DNA of 58,243 bases, taken from the NCBI GenBank assembly GCA_014190435.1, contig BJGJ01000001.1, positions 1 to 58,243 on the forward strand, in the 5' to 3' direction. The position numbers and the translations under genes are program-made. Every line of letters starts with the position of its first letter. The stretch's first letter is position 1. Positions 45,598 to 56,009 of this stretch are shown here, one piece after another. Source of the DNA: Methylocystaceae bacterium. GTDB lineage: Bacteria > Pseudomonadota > Alphaproteobacteria > Rhizobiales > Beijerinckiaceae. A model generated the notes under the pieces. That model ran no database searches. It saw nothing but the letters and a program-made list of their open reading frames with translations, and was not told the DNA's origin.

Positions 45598-45906
45598 GAA
45601 AAGGGGGTCTCTCGTTCGTCCTCTTCTGAGCTTGCCAAACTATCAGCCTTTCTGGCAAGCGCGGACGGAACATGAATAAATGGTTAATACAACATATGGG
45701 CAAATTTGAGCTCTTTTGAGGCCAAAGCCGGTTAAGAGCGTTTTTCTGTTTTGGGCAGGTTCAAGTCGAAATTGTCTCTCCCAACTGAATATTTTCGTTT
45801 CTGCGTTTTGACTGGGCGTTTTTAGCATTAACCTGACACATAAATCGAATCGCTAAAAAACCGGGCAAGGCGCAAGGCCTGCTCATCTGTCGATAGGGCT
45901 TTTAAA
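45598..45906. other. Divergent promoter region of fliO-like and cckA
   Basis: 309 bases. GCTTGCCA (45630-45637) and TGGCAAGC (45653-45660) form a perfect 8-bp inverted repeat with 15 bases between, close to the fliO-like start. A GAATC CcrM-type methylation site lies near 45847. No clear CtrA box (TTAA-N7-TTAA) was found. Confidence 0.45.
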
Positions 45907-48432
45907 ATGACCGAGCGGGTGGCGTCCCCCGCCTATGACCGAAGCGAGCGATCCGGCAGTGCGCTGCTGGTAGTGGCTTTGGCGTGTCTTATTTTTGGAG
46001 TCGCCGCTATTTATTTTCTTGCGCCAGTAGGGTTGGCGCCCCGGTTCACTATGCTTGCGTTGGCACTTTTTGGTGTCGCCGGCATCTTCTTTCTCTTCGC
46101 TTATGCCGTGGGGTTAATTCAATTTTCAACGCGACAGGTGGGGGATGATGTTAGCAAAATTATCGCTGATAGCTCGAGTGAGGGATTACTCATTACAATC
46201 GGCGAAGCAGAGATTTATTTTGCCAACCCAGCCTATTTGACCCTTTGTAACGCCCATGATCTGGCAGGAATTAGAGGCGTCGATCGATTGTTTTCTGGTC
46301 CGCCAGAAGTATCAGAGGCGGTTTATCGATTGGCGCAAGCCGCCCGCGCCGGCGTCGCGCATGCGGAAGATATCCGTCTCTCTCCGCCATTGCCTCCCAA
46401 TAGCGGATCTCTAGGGTGGTATCGCATTCGCGTGCGTCCGTTGCCTCAAATCGCCAGCCGGGCGACGCTGTGGACGGTTGCAGAAGTAACTGTGGAGCGG
46501 CAGCGCCAAGAAAATGTTTTTCAAGAGCTCCAACATGCGATTGATTTTCTAGATCATGCGCCTGCGGGGTTCTTTTCTGCGGAGCCCTCTGGCGACATCT
46601 CTTATATGAATAATACGCTTGCCGGCTGGCTAGGCTATGATTTAACGCAAGTTGGTTCTGGAGGCGCAACTCTCTCCTCAATTATCGCCAATGACAGCGC
46701 AGCTTTGTTATCTGCTGTTCGCGGCGCGCCCGGAGAGGTGCGCATGGCGCAATTAGATTTAGATTTGCGCTGTCAAAATGGCCGCTCTTTGCCGGTAAGA
46801 TTGCTGCATCAGCTTGCTTTTGGACAAAACGGCCAAGCAGGCTCTTCACGCACGCTTGTTCTCAATCGCGCAGCAGGGGAGCAGCCGGAAGAAAATCTTC
46901 GCGCCGCAGAGGTCAGGTTTGCGCGATTTTTTAATTCGACGCCGATGGCGATCGCTTCGCTCGATAGCGAAGGTCGATTATATGAGGCGAATGCTGCTTT
47001 TGCTCAATTGATGCCTCAAGCACGCGAAGCCGGATCATCGAAAAGTGGATCGTCCTGGCTTTTATTAATGGGAGTCAATGAACGCGATCGTGCAACATTG
47101 CGCAGTGCAATCGACGAAGCTTTCAAGGGTAAAAGCGATATTCGCCCTGTTGATGTGACTTTAGAAGAGGGCGGCGCTTTACGGTCTGCGCGGTTTTTTG
47201 TTTCTCCGGGCGAAGACGCCGGTAAAAATGGCGCAATGATTTATGCCTTGGACACAACTGAGCAGCGTAAATTACAAGAAGAATTTGCTCAATCGCAGAA
47301 AATGAATGCTGTCGGCCAATTAGCTGGCGGCATCGCGCATGATTTTAATAATATGCTGACAGCGATCATTGGCTATTCCGATTTACTCTTATCAAGTCAT
47401 CGTCCAACTGATCCAGCTTTTAAAGATATTCGTCAAATTAAAGAAACAGCCAATCGCGCGGCTGGACTAACGCGTCAATTGCTGGCGTTTTCTAGGCGTC
47501 AGACATTGAGGCCGCAAGTTTTGCAACTCAGTGAAGCGCTCTCTGACCTACAGATTCTGTTACGCCGCGTCGTCGGCGAGAAGAATGAACTTGAAGTGCG
47601 TCACGGACGCGATCTTTGGTTCATCAAAGCTGATATCACACAGTTTGAACAAGTTATTATCAATCTTGTTGTGAATGCCCGCGATGCGATGCCAGCCACA
47701 GGTGGGCGCGTTCAGATACGCACGCGTAATATTTTGACGAAGGAATGCCCAACTGTTGCAGATGAATCACTGCCGAGCGCAGATTACGTATTGATTGAAG
47801 TCGAGGATAATGGCGGGGGCATACCGCCAGAAGTCAGAGAAAAAATATTTGAACCCTTCTTTACCACAAAAGAAGTTGGCAAAGGCACTGGCCTTGGTCT
47901 CTCAACCGTGTTTGGCATCATTAAACAGTCGGGCGGATATATTTTTGTTGATAGCGATCTTGGCAAAGGAACCGTTTTTCGAATTTTTCTACCCCGTCAT
48001 GTGTTGGATGAAAAAGAAGCTATCGTTAAGAGTGATGAGGCTGCAAAAACAACAGCAGACTATACGGGTCAAGGAATTGTTTTATTGGTTGAAGATGAAG
48101 ATGCCGTTCGTTCTATTGGCGCAAGAGCTCTAAGCTCTAGAGGGTTTACAGTCTTAGAGGCGACAACCGGTCAAGAGGCGCTTGAAATTGTTGACGCCCA
48201 ACAAGGAAAAATCGATCTTATTATTTCTGATGTGGTCATGCCAGAAATGGATGGGCCGACGATGTTTGCTGAATTAAGAAAACGCGGCGTTAGCGCAAAA
48301 ATTGTGTTTGTGTCAGGCTATGCTGAAGAAGCCTTTGCTAAGAATTTGCCCGAGGGAGAATTTGGATTCCTACCTAAACCTTTTTCTATCAAGCAGCTTA
48401 TCGAAACAGTCAAAATTCATTTAAGCTCATAG
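45907..48432 (+). CDS. cckA: Cell-cycle hybrid histidine kinase CckA
   Basis: 841 residues. Two N-terminal transmembrane helices (about 17-40 and 47-72), PAS-like domains (about 90-440), a HisKA domain with the phospho-acceptor H478 in LAGGIAHDFNNML, an HATPase domain (VNARDAMPATGG, VEDNGGGIPP, GKGTGLGLSTV) and a C-terminal receiver with D775 in IISDVVMPEMDG. CckA phosphorylates ChpT and so CtrA, the cell-cycle master regulator. The domain order and size match alphaproteobacterial CckA closely. Confidence 0.93.
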   Translation: MTERVASPAYDRSERSGSALLVVALACLIFGVAAIYFLAPVGLAPRFTMLALALFGVAGIFFLFAYAVGLIQFSTRQVGDDVSKIIADSSSEGLLITIGEAEIYFANPAYLTLCNAHDLAGIRGVDRLFSGPPEVSEAVYRLAQAARAGVAHAEDIRLSPPLPPNSGSLGWYRIRVRPLPQIASRATLWTVAEVTVERQRQENVFQELQHAIDFLDHAPAGFFSAEPSGDISYMNNTLAGWLGYDLTQVGSGGATLSSIIANDSAALLSAVRGAPGEVRMAQLDLDLRCQNGRSLPVRLLHQLAFGQNGQAGSSRTLVLNRAAGEQPEENLRAAEVRFARFFNSTPMAIASLDSEGRLYEANAAFAQLMPQAREAGSSKSGSSWLLLMGVNERDRATLRSAIDEAFKGKSDIRPVDVTLEEGGALRSARFFVSPGEDAGKNGAMIYALDTTEQRKLQEEFAQSQKMNAVGQLAGGIAHDFNNMLTAIIGYSDLLLSSHRPTDPAFKDIRQIKETANRAAGLTRQLLAFSRRQTLRPQVLQLSEALSDLQILLRRVVGEKNELEVRHGRDLWFIKADITQFEQVIINLVVNARDAMPATGGRVQIRTRNILTKECPTVADESLPSADYVLIEVEDNGGGIPPEVREKIFEPFFTTKEVGKGTGLGLSTVFGIIKQSGGYIFVDSDLGKGTVFRIFLPRHVLDEKEAIVKSDEAAKTTADYTGQGIVLLVEDEDAVRSIGARALSSRGFTVLEATTGQEALEIVDAQQGKIDLIISDVVMPEMDGPTMFAELRKRGVSAKIVFVSGYAEEAFAKNLPEGEFGFLPKPFSIKQLIETVKIHLSS

Positions 48433-48620
48433 GGTGGATATTTCATCTAAATTGCGCAAATTTGCTGAAGTGATTTTTTAACTTTAAGTTGTAGCGAGGC
48501 GGGCTTTTGCGTAAGGCAATGAGCAGATGACAAGCAATCATATTATATGTGCAAGAGTGAAGCAGGTCTTTCAGGCTATCTTCTATCGACCCAGCCAAGA
48601 CGGACTGTATGGAGAGTTAA

Positions 48621-49139
48621 ATGAAACGCCAGATCATCAGTGTGATATTATGTTTAACCGCTCTTTTATGGGCTCATGATCTAACGGCTCAGGAGTCTCC
48701 TGATATTATTTTCCGTAAATCAACGGATTTTAAGTTGCTAACGCCAAATGATAAATTGGCGACTTATGGCATTGACGACCCTTTGATTGATGGTGTGGTC
48801 TGTTACTATACAGCTCACGAAAAGGGAGGCGTCGCTGGCATGTTTGGCGTGGCCGAACAAACTTCAGAAGTTTCGCTGTCCTGTAACCAGCATGGGCCAA
48901 TTAAATTTAAAGATAAATTTGGTCAGGGCGAAGCAGTTTTTAGCGAGCGGCGCTCTTTGGTTTTTAAGCGCATGCAAATCGTGCGTGGGTGCGATGTAAA
49001 ACGCAACATATTGGTTTACATGGTTTATTCAGATCGATTGATCGACGGGTCGCCAGAGAGTTCAACCTCGACAGTGGTCATCACTCCTTGGGGCGGACAA
49101 GGCCAGGCGCAGCGCTGCGGCGATTTTGTGAGAAATTAA
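48621..49139 (+). CDS. creA: CreA family periplasmic protein
   Basis: 172 residues with a signal peptide (cleavage after LTAQ, about residue 23). The mature part has the CreA pattern: IIFRKSTDFKLLTPNDKL, DPLIDGVVCYYT, AEQTSEVSLSC and RCGDFVR. Cysteines at VVCY, LSCNQ, RGCDV and RCGD may form disulfides. Function in bacteria is unknown. Single gene behind GGAGAG. Confidence 0.88.
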   Translation: MKRQIISVILCLTALLWAHDLTAQESPDIIFRKSTDFKLLTPNDKLATYGIDDPLIDGVVCYYTAHEKGGVAGMFGVAEQTSEVSLSCNQHGPIKFKDKFGQGEAVFSERRSLVFKRMQIVRGCDVKRNILVYMVYSDRLIDGSPESSTSTVVITPWGGQGQAQRCGDFVRN

Positions 49140-49347
49140 CGCCTCAGATCCTGTTAGGCTGAAAAGCGCGCATCACAGGCTTGACGCCGGAGTATAGGCC
49201 GTCGCATGGTCAGGAAATGTTGCTGCTTTTTATTCATTTTCACCAGATAAGTCATCGCTGACTTGAGTTTCTGGCCGCGGTCGTCTTGTTTGCTTGCATG
49301 ACATGAAACGAAACGACATCCCGGCCGGTAGCGGTCTTGGGGAGTCT

Positions 49348-50721
49348 ATGTCATCAGCTCTTAAAATCTATAATACGCTCACGCGATCAAAAGAACTCTT
49401 TGAGCCGATTGATTGCAAAAATGTGCGGATTTATGTCTGTGGCCCGACCGTTTATGATTACGCGCATATTGGCAATGCCCGGCCCATTATCGTCTTTGAT
49501 CTCTTATTTCGACTGCTGCGACATTTATACGGAGCCGCACATGTTAAGTATGTCCGAAATATAACGGATGTCGATGATAAGATAAATGCGCGCGCTGCTG
49601 AGCGTGGGGTAACAATCCGAGAATTGACTGAGAAGACAAATCAGATTTTCCAAGAAGATGTTGAAGCGCTAGGCTGTCTTGATCCAACTGTACAGCCGAG
49701 GGCGACCGACCACATCGTGCAGATGGTCCAAATTATTGAGCGGCTCATTAGCGCAGGGCATGCTTATGCTGCAGATCAACATGTATTATTCAATGTGCCG
49801 TCTATGCAACGCTACGGTCAGCTTTCTCGGCGATCCTTGGATGAAATGCTCGCGGGAGCGCGCGTTGATGTCGCGCCTTATAAACGCGGCGACATGGATT
49901 TTGTTCTTTGGAAGCCCTCTCAGCTCAATGAGCCAGGCTGGGATAGTCCGTGGGGTCGGGGGCGGCCGGGATGGCATGTTGAATGTTCAGCAATGTCTTG
50001 GGCGCATTTGGGTGAAATTTTCGATATCCATGGCGGTGGCATTGATCTGATTTTTCCCCATCATGAAAATGAAATTGCGCAAAGCTGCTGCGCCTTCGAC
50101 CGTGAAATTATGGCCCATTATTGGATGCATAATGGATTTCTCCAAGTCGAAGGCGAGAAAATGTCAAAGAGCTTGGGAAATTTTATTACGATTCATGGTT
50201 TGCTTCACTCAGACTGTTTTGGCGGACGCGCTTGGGCTGGGGCAATATTGCGGCTTGCGATGTTGCGCACACATTATCGCCAGCCCATTGATTGGACCGT
50301 CAAGGCTTTGGAAGACGCCGCTAATGTATATAATGATTGGATGCGAGCGATTGACTGTGTGCAACCTTCTGAGCCAACGGAGGAATTTATTGCAGCTTTA
50401 AGCGATGATTTAAATTTTGCTAAGGCTGAGGTGCATCTTCATATTTTGAAAAGATCTAATCCAGGAGCGCTTGCGGCCTGTCTTGATTTCATCGGATTTC
50501 AAAGTCATGAACCGTCTTCTCTAGCCCAATCTAAACAAGCACAGTTGGCAAAAATTGGTTTGACAAAATCTGATTTAGAGCAATTGATTTCTGAGCGTAT
50601 TGAAGCGCGCCTGACAAAAAATTGGGCCGAATCTGACCGGATTCGCAATCAGCTTGAGAGTTTAGGCATAACGCTTAAAGATAATAAAGATGGCACTACG
50701 TCGTGGATGTTGAGCTCATAA
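49348..50721 (+). CDS. cysS: Cysteinyl-tRNA synthetase
   Basis: 457 residues from the ATG at 49348 behind GGGGAG; a longer frame to 49294 lacks family similarity. Class-I motifs: AHIGNARP (HIGH) and EKMSKSLGN (KMSKS); the zinc site uses Cys in CGPTVYDYA, Cys in ECSAMS and the histidines of [11 protein letters not shown]. Standard length. Confidence 0.97.
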   Translation: MSSALKIYNTLTRSKELFEPIDCKNVRIYVCGPTVYDYAHIGNARPIIVFDLLFRLLRHLYGAAHVKYVRNITDVDDKINARAAERGVTIRELTEKTNQIFQEDVEALGCLDPTVQPRATDHIVQMVQIIERLISAGHAYAADQHVLFNVPSMQRYGQLSRRSLDEMLAGARVDVAPYKRGDMDFVLWKPSQLNEPGWDSPWGRGRPGWHVECSAMSWAHLGEIFDIHGGGIDLIFPHHENEIAQSCCAFDREIMAHYWMHNGFLQVEGEKMSKSLGNFITIHGLLHSDCFGGRAWAGAILRLAMLRTHYRQPIDWTVKALEDAANVYNDWMRAIDCVQPSEPTEEFIAALSDDLNFAKAEVHLHILKRSNPGALAACLDFIGFQSHEPSSLAQSKQAQLAKIGLTKSDLEQLISERIEARLTKNWAESDRIRNQLESLGITLKDNKDGTTSWMLSS

Positions 50722-50771
50722 ACTATTAATCCTGGTGATTTCTTTGATAAAGTGATTTGAGGATTGGCGTA

Positions 50772-50906
50772 ATGTCAGGTGAAGACTGGAAGAAGACGCT
50801 GCCTTTCAAGCAGCATTGGCTTTTATATTTAATTTTCAAAATCGCTGTGTTAGCGCTCGCAGGCTATATCAGCTGGCGCGTGCTTCAGGTTTTTGAGTTT
50901 GTCTAA
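50772..50906 (+). CDS. Short single-span membrane protein, 44 residues
   Basis: A short gene between cysS and the GNAT gene. The N-terminus is charged (SGEDWKKTLPFKQHW), followed by one hydrophobic span (LLYLIFKIAVLALAGYI) and SWRVLQVFEFV. Its stop overlaps the next start as TAATG, the same coupling used between the GNAT gene and cimA. A GGATTGG box lies 8 bases upstream. Family unknown; the coupling is the main support. Confidence 0.6.
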   Translation: MSGEDWKKTLPFKQHWLLYLIFKIAVLALAGYISWRVLQVFEFV

Positions 50907-51415
50907 TGGGAACAAGGAACCAAGCTCTCAGTTTGCGCCCATTCCTCCCTCAAGATGCGGGGGCTTTAGTTGAGCTCTTTCGCGCGAGTATTGAAGGGTT
51001 GACGGCTGACGATTATGACGACGAACAGCGCGTGGCTTGGATGTCGCAAGCAGATGATGAGGCGGCCTTTAGTGCGCGATTGGCTCAAAATCTAACGATC
51101 CTAGCCCTTCACCAGTCTCAGATCGTGGGTTTTGCCTCGTTTAAAAACAATCAGTTTCTTGATATGCTCTATGTTCATCCCGATAATAGCGGTCAGGGTG
51201 TTGGCGGATATTTGCTGGAAGCGATAGAAAAGCTTAGCGCTCATCGCGGCGTCAAGAAGATTACCCTGGAGTCATCCGACACGGCTAAGGATTTCTTTGT
51301 CGCACGGGGTTATGACCCCCAGAGTCGCAATACGCATCTACGCGCAGGTCAATGGCTTGGCGTCACGACAATGACAAAAGAATTAGCGGATATAACCGCT
51401 GGGAGAGCACATTAA
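50906..51415 (+). CDS. GNAT family N-acetyltransferase
   Basis: 169 residues. GNAT fold with the acetyl-CoA loop in VHPDNSGQGVGGYLLEAIEKL and a C-terminal LESSDTAKDFFVARGYDPQSR. The substrate is not predictable. Translationally linked to the 44-residue peptide before it and to cimA after it (both TAATG). Confidence 0.88.
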   Translation: MGTRNQALSLRPFLPQDAGALVELFRASIEGLTADDYDDEQRVAWMSQADDEAAFSARLAQNLTILALHQSQIVGFASFKNNQFLDMLYVHPDNSGQGVGGYLLEAIEKLSAHRGVKKITLESSDTAKDFFVARGYDPQSRNTHLRAGQWLGVTTMTKELADITAGRAH

Positions 51416-53007
51416 TGGTCAAGGAACGTGTGACGCTTTACGACACGACGTTACGCGATGGCGCGCAAACAACTGGCGTTGACTTTTCTTTAGAAGATAA
51501 GCTTCAGATTATCTCATTACTTGATGAATTAGGCATTGATTATATCGAGGGTGGCTACCCCGGAGCAAATCCGACTGATACAGAGCTCTTTCGTCAAAAG
51601 CCAAAAATAAAGTCAAAATTTATTGCATTTGGCATGACGCGAAGAAATGGCCGCTCTATCGAGAACGATCCAGGCGTCGCCGCTTTACTGGATTGCGCTT
51701 CAGATGGCGTAACCTTTGTCGCTAAAAGCTGGGATTATCAAGTACGCGTCGCACTTCGGTCAACTGAAGAAGATAATATTCTTGCAATACGCCAATCTGT
51801 TGACGCTGCGCGTGCTAGAGGCAAGGAAGTTATTGTCGATTGCGAACATTTTTTTGACGGCTTCAAGTCAACCCCAGACTACGCCTTAGCCTGCGCCCAG
51901 ACAGCCTATGCGGCTGGAGCGCGCTGGATTGTCCTGTGCGATACAAACGGCGGGACCTTGCCGCATGAAGTAGAAAATATTGTCAAGAAAGTTGTCAAAG
52001 AGATTCCCGGTAATCACATTGGCGTGCATTGCCATGATGATACTGGTCAGGCCGTAGCGAATTCTCTTGCAGCGCTGCGTGCAGGAGTCCGGCAGATTCA
52101 GGGAACCTTAAATGGTTTGGGAGAACGCTGCGGCAACGCTAATCTTACCACTATAATTCCCACACTCTTGTTAAAGACGGAATATGCTGATGTATTTGAG
52201 ATTGGCGTAGGATCAGATCGACTTATTCATCTGACGCGCATTAGTCATGCATTAGATGAGTTGCTTAATCGCGCGCCAAACAAACACGCGCCTTATGTTG
52301 GCGCAAGCGCATTTGCAACTAAGGCGGGCATACACGCTTCAGCAGTACTAACGGATCCAAAAACATATGAACATGTTGCCCCGGAAAGCATTGGCAATAT
52401 GCGTCGCGTCTTGGTCTCGGATCAATCTGGCCGCTCCAATTTGATTTCAGAGCTCAATCGCTTAGGTGTTGTGTGTGATAAGGATGACCCAAGACTCTTG
52501 CGCATGCTGAACTCTATTAAGGAAAAAGAGGCGCAAGGATACGCCTATGAAGGCGCTGACGCATCGCTTTATCTCTTAGCAAAAAGAATAATGGGCGAAT
52601 TAAAACACTTTTTTGATGTCGAGCGTTATAGTGTCTCGGTTGATCGCCGCTTCAATAAGTCCGATGGAATTGAGGATCGTGGCGCAGAAGCAATTGTAAA
52701 GATCACGGTGGATGGCGAAAGTCGTATCTCTGCAGCGGAAGGGAACGGCCCAGTCAACGCCTTAGATTTAGCTTTGCGTAAAGATTTAGGCGTCTATCAG
52801 CGTTTTATCGACGATATTCGACTTGTGGATTATCGTGTGCGCGTCTTCCAGGGAGGGACCGATGCTGTAACGCGGGTCTTGGTTGAATGCGCAGATAATC
52901 AAGGAAGCCGTTGGTCGACTGTTGGTGTTTCTGCAAATGTGATTGACGCTTCCTTTGAGGCGCTTGTAGAGGCGATTACTTATAAATTGATGCAGTCCAA
53001 GGCTTAA
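51415..53007 (+). CDS. cimA: (R)-citramalate synthase
   Basis: 530 residues from the ATG at 51415. HMGL-like TIM barrel with LYDTTLRDGAQTTGVDFSLE, HVGCHDDTGQ-type metal histidines in GVHCHDDTGQAVANS, and a C-terminal LeuA regulatory dimer domain. The GYPGANPTD segment marks CimA rather than isopropylmalate or homocitrate synthase. It condenses pyruvate with acetyl-CoA, a route to isoleucine that bypasses threonine. Confidence 0.92.
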   Translation: MVKERVTLYDTTLRDGAQTTGVDFSLEDKLQIISLLDELGIDYIEGGYPGANPTDTELFRQKPKIKSKFIAFGMTRRNGRSIENDPGVAALLDCASDGVTFVAKSWDYQVRVALRSTEEDNILAIRQSVDAARARGKEVIVDCEHFFDGFKSTPDYALACAQTAYAAGARWIVLCDTNGGTLPHEVENIVKKVVKEIPGNHIGVHCHDDTGQAVANSLAALRAGVRQIQGTLNGLGERCGNANLTTIIPTLLLKTEYADVFEIGVGSDRLIHLTRISHALDELLNRAPNKHAPYVGASAFATKAGIHASAVLTDPKTYEHVAPESIGNMRRVLVSDQSGRSNLISELNRLGVVCDKDDPRLLRMLNSIKEKEAQGYAYEGADASLYLLAKRIMGELKHFFDVERYSVSVDRRFNKSDGIEDRGAEAIVKITVDGESRISAAEGNGPVNALDLALRKDLGVYQRFIDDIRLVDYRVRVFQGGTDAVTRVLVECADNQGSRWSTVGVSANVIDASFEALVEAITYKLMQSKA

Positions 53008-53018
53008 TATTACGTTTT

Positions 53019-53615
53019 TTAAAATTTACGGATTAAGTCCTGATTGTCGGGCCGTTTACGATGTGCAGCTGCTTGATGGATCATTGGAAGGATGTCATCT
53101 ACGTTTTCGGCGACAAGATAAGAGATTTCACGTGTTGTACGGATAAATTCTGCATTCCGCATGTGCGCCATTAAGGTAAGAAGAGGACGCCAGAAGCCGC
53201 CGATGTCAGCAATTAATAGCGGCTTGTCGTGACGGGCGAGTTGGATCCAGGTAAGTTGTTCGGCGAGTTCTTCAAGTGTGCCAATGCCGCCAGGAAAAGC
53301 GACAAAGGCGTCGGCGCACTCAAACATCATCTGTTTTCGCTCATGCATGCTTTTTACAATGATGAGTTCAGTAAGATTTTGGGCGACGATTTCGTAATCA
53401 TTGAAGAAGTCAGGAATGACGCCGATAACGCGACCACCTGCGGATAGGGCTGCCATGGCTGCGGCCCCCATCAGACCGCAAGATGCCCCACCGTAAACAA
53501 GCCCAATCTTTTCCTGCGCGAGTAAGCGTCCGAAGGTTTTAGCCGCGGCGAGATATGAGGGGTCATTACCTGTCGCAGAACCGCAATAAAGACAAATATT
53601 TTTTATGGTATGCAT
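53019..53615 (-). CDS. LOG family protein (cytokinin-type phosphoribohydrolase)
   Basis: 198 residues. The signature PGGIGTLEELAEQLTW and the MHERKQMM motif define the LOG family (lysine-decarboxylase-like fold), which cleaves nucleoside 5'-monophosphates to the base and ribose phosphate. Housekeeping type in many proteobacteria. Convergent with cimA. Confidence 0.92.
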   Translation of the reverse strand: MHTIKNICLYCGSATGNDPSYLAAAKTFGRLLAQEKIGLVYGGASCGLMGAAAMAALSAGGRVIGVIPDFFNDYEIVAQNLTELIIVKSMHERKQMMFECADAFVAFPGGIGTLEELAEQLTWIQLARHDKPLLIADIGGFWRPLLTLMAHMRNAEFIRTTREISYLVAENVDDILPMIHQAAAHRKRPDNQDLIRKF

Positions 53616-53726
53616 GCAGTCCGTTGTGGCTTATCGCACGGCTTTTGGTCAAGCAGGATGCGCAGGAAGAATAAAACGTCTATAGGCTTCTTCAGACTGT
53701 CAAATTTTAATTTTCAATAATTTGGA

Positions 53727-55610
53727 ATGATAATGCGTAATTTTGGAAAAAGTGATGCCGGCGCTCAGGATAGGGCAGAGGCGGCGCTGTCAGAATCGTC
53801 TTTGCTTCAAACGATCCGTCATCTTTGGCCATATATTTGGCCGCGGGGACGACGGGATCTCGAAGCGCGCGTCGCGATTGTTTTTGTTTTGCTTTTTATC
53901 AGCAAGGGGTTCAATGCCCTAACGCCTTACGCTTATAAATGGGCGACCGACGCATTGGCTCAGGGCAGCGCTGAGAGCTGGCAGAAAGTTGGAGCAAGCG
54001 CTGTTTATTTTACATTAATGATGGGCGCTATTCGTATTATTGCGGTTATTCTCATGCAAACGCGTGATGCTGTATTTGCTGCAGTAGCGATGCATGCTGT
54101 CCGCCGTCTTGCGACAGATCTCTTTGTTCATATGCATGAATTATCATTGCGATTTCATATTTCACGTAAAACGGGCGGCCTAACGCGCGTTCTTGAGCGG
54201 GGTCGTAACGCCATAGAGACCTTAGCGCGTTTGATCATGTCAACTGGCGCGCCAACCGTGATTGAGATGGCGCTTGTATTGATCGTATTTATTTACCAAT
54301 TTGATTGGCGTTACGCCTTTGTTCTCATTGCGACCTTGGCGGCTTATTTTTTATTCACAACGCTTGCAACAAATCATCGTATCGCAATTCGCAGACAAAT
54401 GAATGATAGTGATACAGAGGCCAATCAAAAGGCGATAGATAGTTTACTCAACTATGAAACGGTAAAATATTTTAGCGCAGAGCAACGAGAAGTTGAGCGC
54501 TATGACAAATCCATGATGCATTATGAAAAAGCTAGTACGCATTCCTATATTTCTCTATCTATTCTAAACGCAGGACAGACAATTATTTATATTTTAGGCG
54601 TTACTGTTATGATGGTGATGTGCGTTTATGATATCGAATCTGGCCGTAATAGTATTGGAGATTTTGTTTTAATTAACGCTCTTATGATCCAGCTTTCTCA
54701 GCCTCTAAATTTTATGGGAACATTTTACCGGGAGGTTCGTCAAGCAATCATCGACATTGAAACAATGTTTTCGATTTTAGCTAAGAGCCCAGAAATTTCT
54801 GATAAGCCTAATGCACATGATCTGATTGTTAAAAACGCAGAGATTGTTTTTGACGATGTCTATTTTCATTATGATCCCAGTCGTCCAATCTTAAAGGGCG
54901 TGAGTTTTGTCGCCCCTCCGGGTAAGACAATCGCGATTGTCGGACCTTCAGGCGTTGGAAAATCAACTATTTCTAGATTGATGTTTCGATTTTACGAGCC
55001 GCAAGGAGGCCGCATTACGATTGATGGCCAAGACATTCAACATGTCACGCAAGTTAGTTTGCGGGCGGTTATTGGCATGGTGCCTCAAGATACAGTGCTC
55101 TTTAATGATACTATTGGCTATAATATTCGTTATGGGCGCTGGGACGCGCAAGATGAGGATGTCCGAGAGGCCGCGCGCTTTGCCCAAATTGATAGCTTTA
55201 TTGAGACTTTACCAGGCGGCTATGATGCACAGGTTGGAGAGCGCGGTCTAAAGCTCTCGGGCGGTGAAAAGCAACGCGTGGCGATAGCGCGGACGATTTT
55301 AAAGGCACCGCCAATATTAATTCTCGATGAGGCAACCTCGGCATTAGACAGTTATACAGAGCATGAAATACAGGAAGCTTTGCGGCTTGTCGCTAAGGGG
55401 CGAACCACGCTTGTTATCGCGCATCGATTATCGACGATTGTTGAGGCAGATGAAATTCTTTTTCTTGATCAAGGCCAAATTATCGAACGCGGTCGACATG
55501 AGGATTTGATCGCCAAAAACGGCCTTTATGCGGGCATGTGGAACCGACAGCGCCAGGCTGCAGAAGCGCGCGCTAAGCTAATTGAAGCTGAAAAAGAGGC
55601 TAATCTCTAA
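53727..55610 (+). CDS. Atm1-type ABC exporter (half-transporter)
   Basis: 627 residues with six transmembrane helices (about 45-330) fused to an ATPase domain. The pattern ISRKTGGLTRVLERGRNAIE in the membrane part marks the Atm1/HMT class, which exports glutathione-bound metal or sulfur compounds. ATPase motifs: GPSGVGKST, LSGGEKQRVAIART, LILDEATSALD and AHRLST. It works as a homodimer. Next to a heavy-metal RND pump, which suggests a metal-resistance region. The stop overlaps the next convergent gene. Confidence 0.93.
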   Translation: MIMRNFGKSDAGAQDRAEAALSESSLLQTIRHLWPYIWPRGRRDLEARVAIVFVLLFISKGFNALTPYAYKWATDALAQGSAESWQKVGASAVYFTLMMGAIRIIAVILMQTRDAVFAAVAMHAVRRLATDLFVHMHELSLRFHISRKTGGLTRVLERGRNAIETLARLIMSTGAPTVIEMALVLIVFIYQFDWRYAFVLIATLAAYFLFTTLATNHRIAIRRQMNDSDTEANQKAIDSLLNYETVKYFSAEQREVERYDKSMMHYEKASTHSYISLSILNAGQTIIYILGVTVMMVMCVYDIESGRNSIGDFVLINALMIQLSQPLNFMGTFYREVRQAIIDIETMFSILAKSPEISDKPNAHDLIVKNAEIVFDDVYFHYDPSRPILKGVSFVAPPGKTIAIVGPSGVGKSTISRLMFRFYEPQGGRITIDGQDIQHVTQVSLRAVIGMVPQDTVLFNDTIGYNIRYGRWDAQDEDVREAARFAQIDSFIETLPGGYDAQVGERGLKLSGGEKQRVAIARTILKAPPILILDEATSALDSYTEHEIQEALRLVAKGRTTLVIAHRLSTIVEADEILFLDQGQIIERGRHEDLIAKNGLYAGMWNRQRQAAEARAKLIEAEKEANL

Positions 55611-55927
55611 TTATTGCATTCAACGGTAATTTTATTTGGATTATCCGTATGAATAGTCTGAATTTTACCGTCGACATAGGCTTGAACGCGCGGCCTTCGC
55701 TGTGGTTGATCGATCATGGTATAGCCCATGCGACAGAGCGCCTCAGCTCGACGGATGCAAAGTTGGGGTTCCTGAAGGCAGCTAATGTCATAGCCAATCC
55801 TGCCCTTGCTTAGCGTAATCTGCGTAGCCTCTGTTCCGGTCATCTCATTATAGCCTGGTTTTGTGGCTTCAGGGCAATCCGCTAGGCTAAGGCCTAGTGC
55901 GATAATTAATCCACTTAATACGCACAT
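55607..55927 (-). CDS. Hypothetical exported protein, 106 residues
   Basis: A hydrophobic N-terminal signal segment (about residues 1-17) is followed by a mature part with several cysteines (SLADC, ISCLQ, QLCIR, ALCRMG, VECNN) that may form disulfides. The LADC site does not fit a good lipobox. Family not recognised. Downstream of the RND pump on the same strand, with 82 bases between; perhaps a periplasmic accessory. Confidence 0.55.
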   Translation of the reverse strand: MCVLSGLIIALGLSLADCPEATKPGYNEMTGTEATQITLSKGRIGYDISCLQEPQLCIRRAEALCRMGYTMIDQPQRRPRVQAYVDGKIQTIHTDNPNKITVECNN

Positions 55928-56009
55928 ATTTATTTTCCTAAAATTTATCGCTCTGTTGGATCAACACGTTTAAGGGAACACGCAAGATAAGCTCTGATTA
56001 AAGCAGTAT

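Noticed and set aside
49294-49347. Longer N-terminus of cysS
   Set aside because: The ATG at 49348 has GGGGAG and begins where the family begins.
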